A stretch of DNA of 9,376 nt. Origin: Phycisphaerae bacterium. Its GTDB lineage: Bacteria > Planctomycetota > Phycisphaerae > UBA1845. The notes below the pieces were generated by a model. It was not told the DNA's origin and made no database searches. It saw nothing but the letters and a program-made list of their open reading frames with translations. This document shows, piece by piece, positions 6,949 to 9,376 of this stretch. Position numbers and translations under genes: made by a program. The first letter of the stretch is position 1. Every line of letters starts with the position of its first letter. The stretch is taken from assembly GCA_021604825.1 (NCBI GenBank), contig BQJS01000188.1, forward strand, positions 1 through 9,376, given 5' to 3'.

Positions 6949-7995
6949 ATGCGAGTTTTGGTAACAGGAAATCTTGGATACATCGGAACCGTTCTGACCC
7001 CGATGTTGATGAATGAGGGCATGGAAGTCGTTGGCTTGGATAGCGACCTCTATCGACACTGCACGTTCGGTGCAGACATCCCCGATGTGCCCACGATCAT
7101 CAAGGACGTGCGCGACGTGGAGTTGGCCGACGTCGAAGGCTTTGATGCTGTTTGTCATCTCGCCGGTCTATCCAACGATCCGTTGGGCGATCTCAATCCC
7201 GATCTGACATTTGAAATCAACCACCGCGCCTCGGTGCGGTTGGCTGAACTTTGCAAGCAAGCTGGCGTGGAGCGATTCATCTTCTCGTCGTCGTGCAGCA
7301 ACTACGGTGCGGCTGGCGATGACATGCTGGATGAAGACTCGCGTTTCAATCCGGTGACACCCTATGGTGAGTCGAAAGTTTTTGTTGAGCGCGATGTCTC
7401 GCCGATGGCGGATGGTTCGTTCTCGCCAGTGTTCTTGCGCAATGCGACGGCGTATGGTGTGTCCCCGCGTCTGCGATTCGATTTGGTGGTCAACAACCTG
7501 ACGGCATGGGCGGTGACGACGGGCAAGGTGATGATGAAGAGCGACGGTAGCCCGTGGCGACCGATCGTTCACATTGAAGACATTTCGCGTGCGTTCCTGG
7601 CAGTGCTCAAAGCGCCGCGTGAGAAGATTCATAACCGTGCATTTAACGTCGGACGGACCGACGAGAACTTGCGGGTGCGCGATATTGCTAACTTGGTCGG
7701 TGAAATCGTACCTGATTGCGAAGTCGCGTTTGCCGACGGCGCATCACCAGATGCCCGCAATTATCGCGTCAATTGCGACATGATTGCGAAAGAGTTAAGC
7801 GATTTTGTGCCGCAATGGACAGCTCGTAAGGGTGTCGAAGAATGTTATCAAGCGTACACCAAGCACAGCGTGACGCTGGAGGAATTTGAAGGTTCAAAAT
7901 ACCAACGCATCGGTTACATTCGCAGCCTGATCGCAAGCGGCGAACTCGACGACAAACTGCGCTTTGCAGAGCAAGTTGCGCCGGCGAACAAGTAA
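6949..7995 (+). CDS. NAD-dependent epimerase/dehydratase (extended SDR, nucleotide-sugar)
   Basis: A 348-aa cytoplasmic nucleotide-sugar enzyme that probably epimerises or reduces the sugar of a CDP-linked intermediate. The Rossmann motif TGNLGYIG (residues 6-13, GxxGxxG) opens the protein. HLAGLSNDP follows the next strand, a serine-rich site (S113-S115, then CSNYG) supplies the catalytic Ser position, and Y139-G-E-S-K143 is the YxxxK pair. Later R-P-[IV]-V-H-I-E-D and the FNVG segment are typical of the family. It lacks the T-D-x-V-Y-type site of sugar 4,6-dehydratases such as RfbG, so an epimerase or reductase is more likely than the missing dehydratase; the exact substrate is unknown. The ATG at 6949 gives the standard N-terminus MRVLVTG. 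An ATG at 6934 would add five residues and overlap rfbF by 10 bp. Only 5 bp separate it from rfbF, suggesting translational coupling. Confidence 0.88.
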   Translation: MRVLVTGNLGYIGTVLTPMLMNEGMEVVGLDSDLYRHCTFGADIPDVPTIIKDVRDVELADVEGFDAVCHLAGLSNDPLGDLNPDLTFEINHRASVRLAELCKQAGVERFIFSSSCSNYGAAGDDMLDEDSRFNPVTPYGESKVFVERDVSPMADGSFSPVFLRNATAYGVSPRLRFDLVVNNLTAWAVTTGKVMMKSDGSPWRPIVHIEDISRAFLAVLKAPREKIHNRAFNVGRTDENLRVRDIANLVGEIVPDCEVAFADGASPDARNYRVNCDMIAKELSDFVPQWTARKGVEECYQAYTKHSVTLEEFEGSKYQRIGYIRSLIASGELDDKLRFAEQVAPANK

Positions 7996-8012
7996 GGATT
8001 GCCAAAAAGCGA

Positions 8013-8021
8013 GAGAGAGGA
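8013..8021 (+). promoter_or_regulatory. Ribosome binding site of the methyltransferase gene
   Basis: The purine run GAGAGAGGA lies 9 bases before the ATG at 8031, within the 35-bp gap after the SDR gene. A second possible start, GTG at 8070, has GGGAG at 8058-8062, so the first 13 residues are less certain. Confidence 0.6.
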
Positions 8022-8030
8022 ACGCGAACG

Positions 8031-9335
8031 ATGGATCGAACCGCAACACTAACCGACGGGAGTGATCTCGTGGCACAGCAATCCTGGGAAGAGTTTACGA
8101 CGCGCTGCGATGCGGCGAGTTGTCGATCGTGCGGCGGGTCCACGCTTTTGCCAGTGCTCGACCTCGGCAAGATGCCGTTGGCTGACGGCTTGCTTACCAA
8201 GGAGCAGCTTTCGCAACCGGAAAATACGTATCCGTTGGAATTGGCGTTCTGTTCGAAGTGTGCGTTGGTGCAGATTCTCGAAACGGTTCCGCCTGAAATC
8301 TTGTTTGGCCACGACTATCCGTATTTCTCGTCGTTCTCCGATGCACTGCTGGCCCATTCTCGCGAAAACGCGCTGGACCTGATCGATCGACGAAACCTGG
8401 AAGGTGGGGATGACTGTCTGGTCGTGGAACTGGCCAGCAATGACGGATACTTGCTCAAGAATTTCGTGGAGAAGGGTATCAACGTGTTGGGCATCGATCC
8501 GGCACCGGGACCTGCCAAGGCGGCTGAGAAAATCGGTGTGACGACATTGTGCGATTTCTTCACCGAGGAATTGGCCAGCAAACTTGCAACTGAAGGCAAG
8601 CAAGCCGACGTGATCATCGCCAACAACGTTCTTGCCCATGTGGCTGACACCAACGGATTCGTCCGTGGCGTGCGCACGATGCTCAAAGACAGCGGTGTGG
8701 CGGTCATCGAAGTGCCTTACGTTCGCGAACTGATTGAACACGGTGAATTCGACACGATCTACCACGAGCATTTGTGTTACTTCTCGGTGTGTGCTCTTGA
8801 TGCGCTGTTTCGCCAGAACGGTCTGTTTCTAAACGACGTGAAACCGCTCTCGATTCATGGCGGATCGCTTAGGCTTTATATAGAGAAGCACGAACGCCCG
8901 TCGCCGGTGATCATCGAGATGCTTTCGGAAGAGAAGGCGCTCGGTCTTGACCGCTACGAATACTTCAAGAACTTCAGCGAGCGGGTCCGCGAGATTCGCA
9001 ATGAGATGCAAGTTCTGTTGAAGGACTTGCGTGACAAGGGACAGTCGATTGCGGGATATGGGGCGGCGGCCAAGGGTGCGATCATGCTGAATTACATCGG
9101 CGCGGGCACCGACGTGATCGACTATGTGGTGGATCGCAACGTTCACAAGCAGGGCTTGTACATGCCCGGAACGCATCAACCGATTCCAGATCCTGATCGA
9201 ATTGCAAAAGAGATGCCCGATTACGTGGTGATTCTGCCGTGGAATTTCAAGGATGAAATCATGTCGCAGCAGCAGGAGTTTCGCGACAACGGCGGTCGAT
9301 TTATCATCCCGATCCCCAAGCCATACGTTGTGTGA
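8031..9335 (+). CDS. SAM-dependent sugar C-methyltransferase (TylC3/TcaB9 type)
   Basis: It probably transfers a methyl group from S-adenosylmethionine to a carbon of a nucleotide-linked keto-deoxysugar, as NDP-hexose 3-C-methyltransferases do. The 434-aa protein has the full three-part layout: an N-terminal zinc site (C31-x2-C34 and C74-x2-C77); a central SAM-binding Rossmann domain with VVELASNDGYLL from residue 131 and IANNVLAHV later; and a C-terminal domain with GYGAAAKG (342-349) and the RFIIPIPKP end. HDYPYFSS (from H94) and YHEHLCYFS (from Y244) match the active-site segments of TcaB9, where the Tyr-His-Glu-His set holds the catalytic base. The last listed gene of the operon, it lies 35 bp after the SDR gene. 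The methylated position and sugar are inferred, not shown. The start at 8031 is favoured by its ribosome binding site; GTG at 8070 is possible. Confidence 0.9.
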   Translation: MDRTATLTDGSDLVAQQSWEEFTTRCDAASCRSCGGSTLLPVLDLGKMPLADGLLTKEQLSQPENTYPLELAFCSKCALVQILETVPPEILFGHDYPYFSSFSDALLAHSRENALDLIDRRNLEGGDDCLVVELASNDGYLLKNFVEKGINVLGIDPAPGPAKAAEKIGVTTLCDFFTEELASKLATEGKQADVIIANNVLAHVADTNGFVRGVRTMLKDSGVAVIEVPYVRELIEHGEFDTIYHEHLCYFSVCALDALFRQNGLFLNDVKPLSIHGGSLRLYIEKHERPSPVIIEMLSEEKALGLDRYEYFKNFSERVREIRNEMQVLLKDLRDKGQSIAGYGAAAKGAIMLNYIGAGTDVIDYVVDRNVHKQGLYMPGTHQPIPDPDRIAKEMPDYVVILPWNFKDEIMSQQQEFRDNGGRFIIPIPKPYVV

Positions 9336-9354
9336 CGATGAACCTGAAATGTGC

Positions 9355-9373
9355 CACTGCTCTGTGAGCAGTG
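9355..9373 (+). repeat. Perfect 8-bp hairpin at the right edge
   Basis: CACTGCTC (9355-9362), loop TGT, GAGCAGTG (9366-9373) is a perfect inverted repeat starting 19 bases after the methyltransferase stop. Position and stem strength fit an operon terminator, but the window ends three bases later, so a T-run cannot be seen. It also resembles short palindromes of the CACTG...CAGTG kind that I recall being scattered between genes in planctomycete genomes; this is from memory. Confidence 0.6.
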
Positions 9374-9376
9374 CAG

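Noticed and set aside
9349..9376. Start of another gene at the ATG at 9349, open to the window end
   Set aside because: Only nine codons are visible, they run through the perfect hairpin, and there is no good ribosome binding site. The ATG at 9338 stops after nine codons.

Overview
The window (9,376 bp, moderately GC-rich) looks like bacterial chromosome, most probably from a planctomycete. The main clue is the first protein. It is very large and exported, is built from lectin-like, fibronectin-III and cysteine-rich repeat modules, and ends in a thrombospondin type 3 repeat plus a dockerin-like pair of calcium loops (DFDHDGDIDLDD and DSDADGDIDLFD). That C-terminal arrangement is very common in Planctomycetes, especially Phycisphaerae-like genomes. 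The assignment is inferred from protein style; the window has no rRNA or marker gene.

Layout, all on the + strand: (1) 1-94, left edge, no assignable gene. (2) 95-6019, a secreted protein of 1,974 aa carrying 19 exact-length 54-residue cysteine-rich repeats. (3) 6020-6172, an intergenic region with two inverted repeats. (4) 6173-6943, glucose-1-phosphate cytidylyltransferase (RfbF family) starting at TTG. (5) 6949-7995, an NAD-dependent epimerase/dehydratase of the extended SDR family. (6) 8031-9335, a sugar C-methyltransferase of the TylC3/TcaB9 type with an N-terminal zinc site. (7) 9336-9376, a short tail with a perfect 8-bp hairpin at the right edge.

Genes 4-6 are tightly spaced (5 and 35 bp gaps) and read as one operon making a CDP-activated, C-methylated deoxysugar for a surface polysaccharide or glycoprotein. 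RfbF would make CDP-glucose, the methyltransferase would put a methyl group on a keto-sugar carbon, and the SDR enzyme would epimerise or reduce the sugar. The 4,6-dehydratase normally needed to make the keto-sugar is not in the window and may lie outside it.

The most unusual object is the repeat array of the giant protein: 19 units with no insertion or deletion, 8 cysteines in every unit (152 in total), visible second-order block duplication, and heavily drifted synonymous codons. The enzymes belong to known families. The repeat protein is the best candidate for something poorly described, but its function cannot be read from the sequence.
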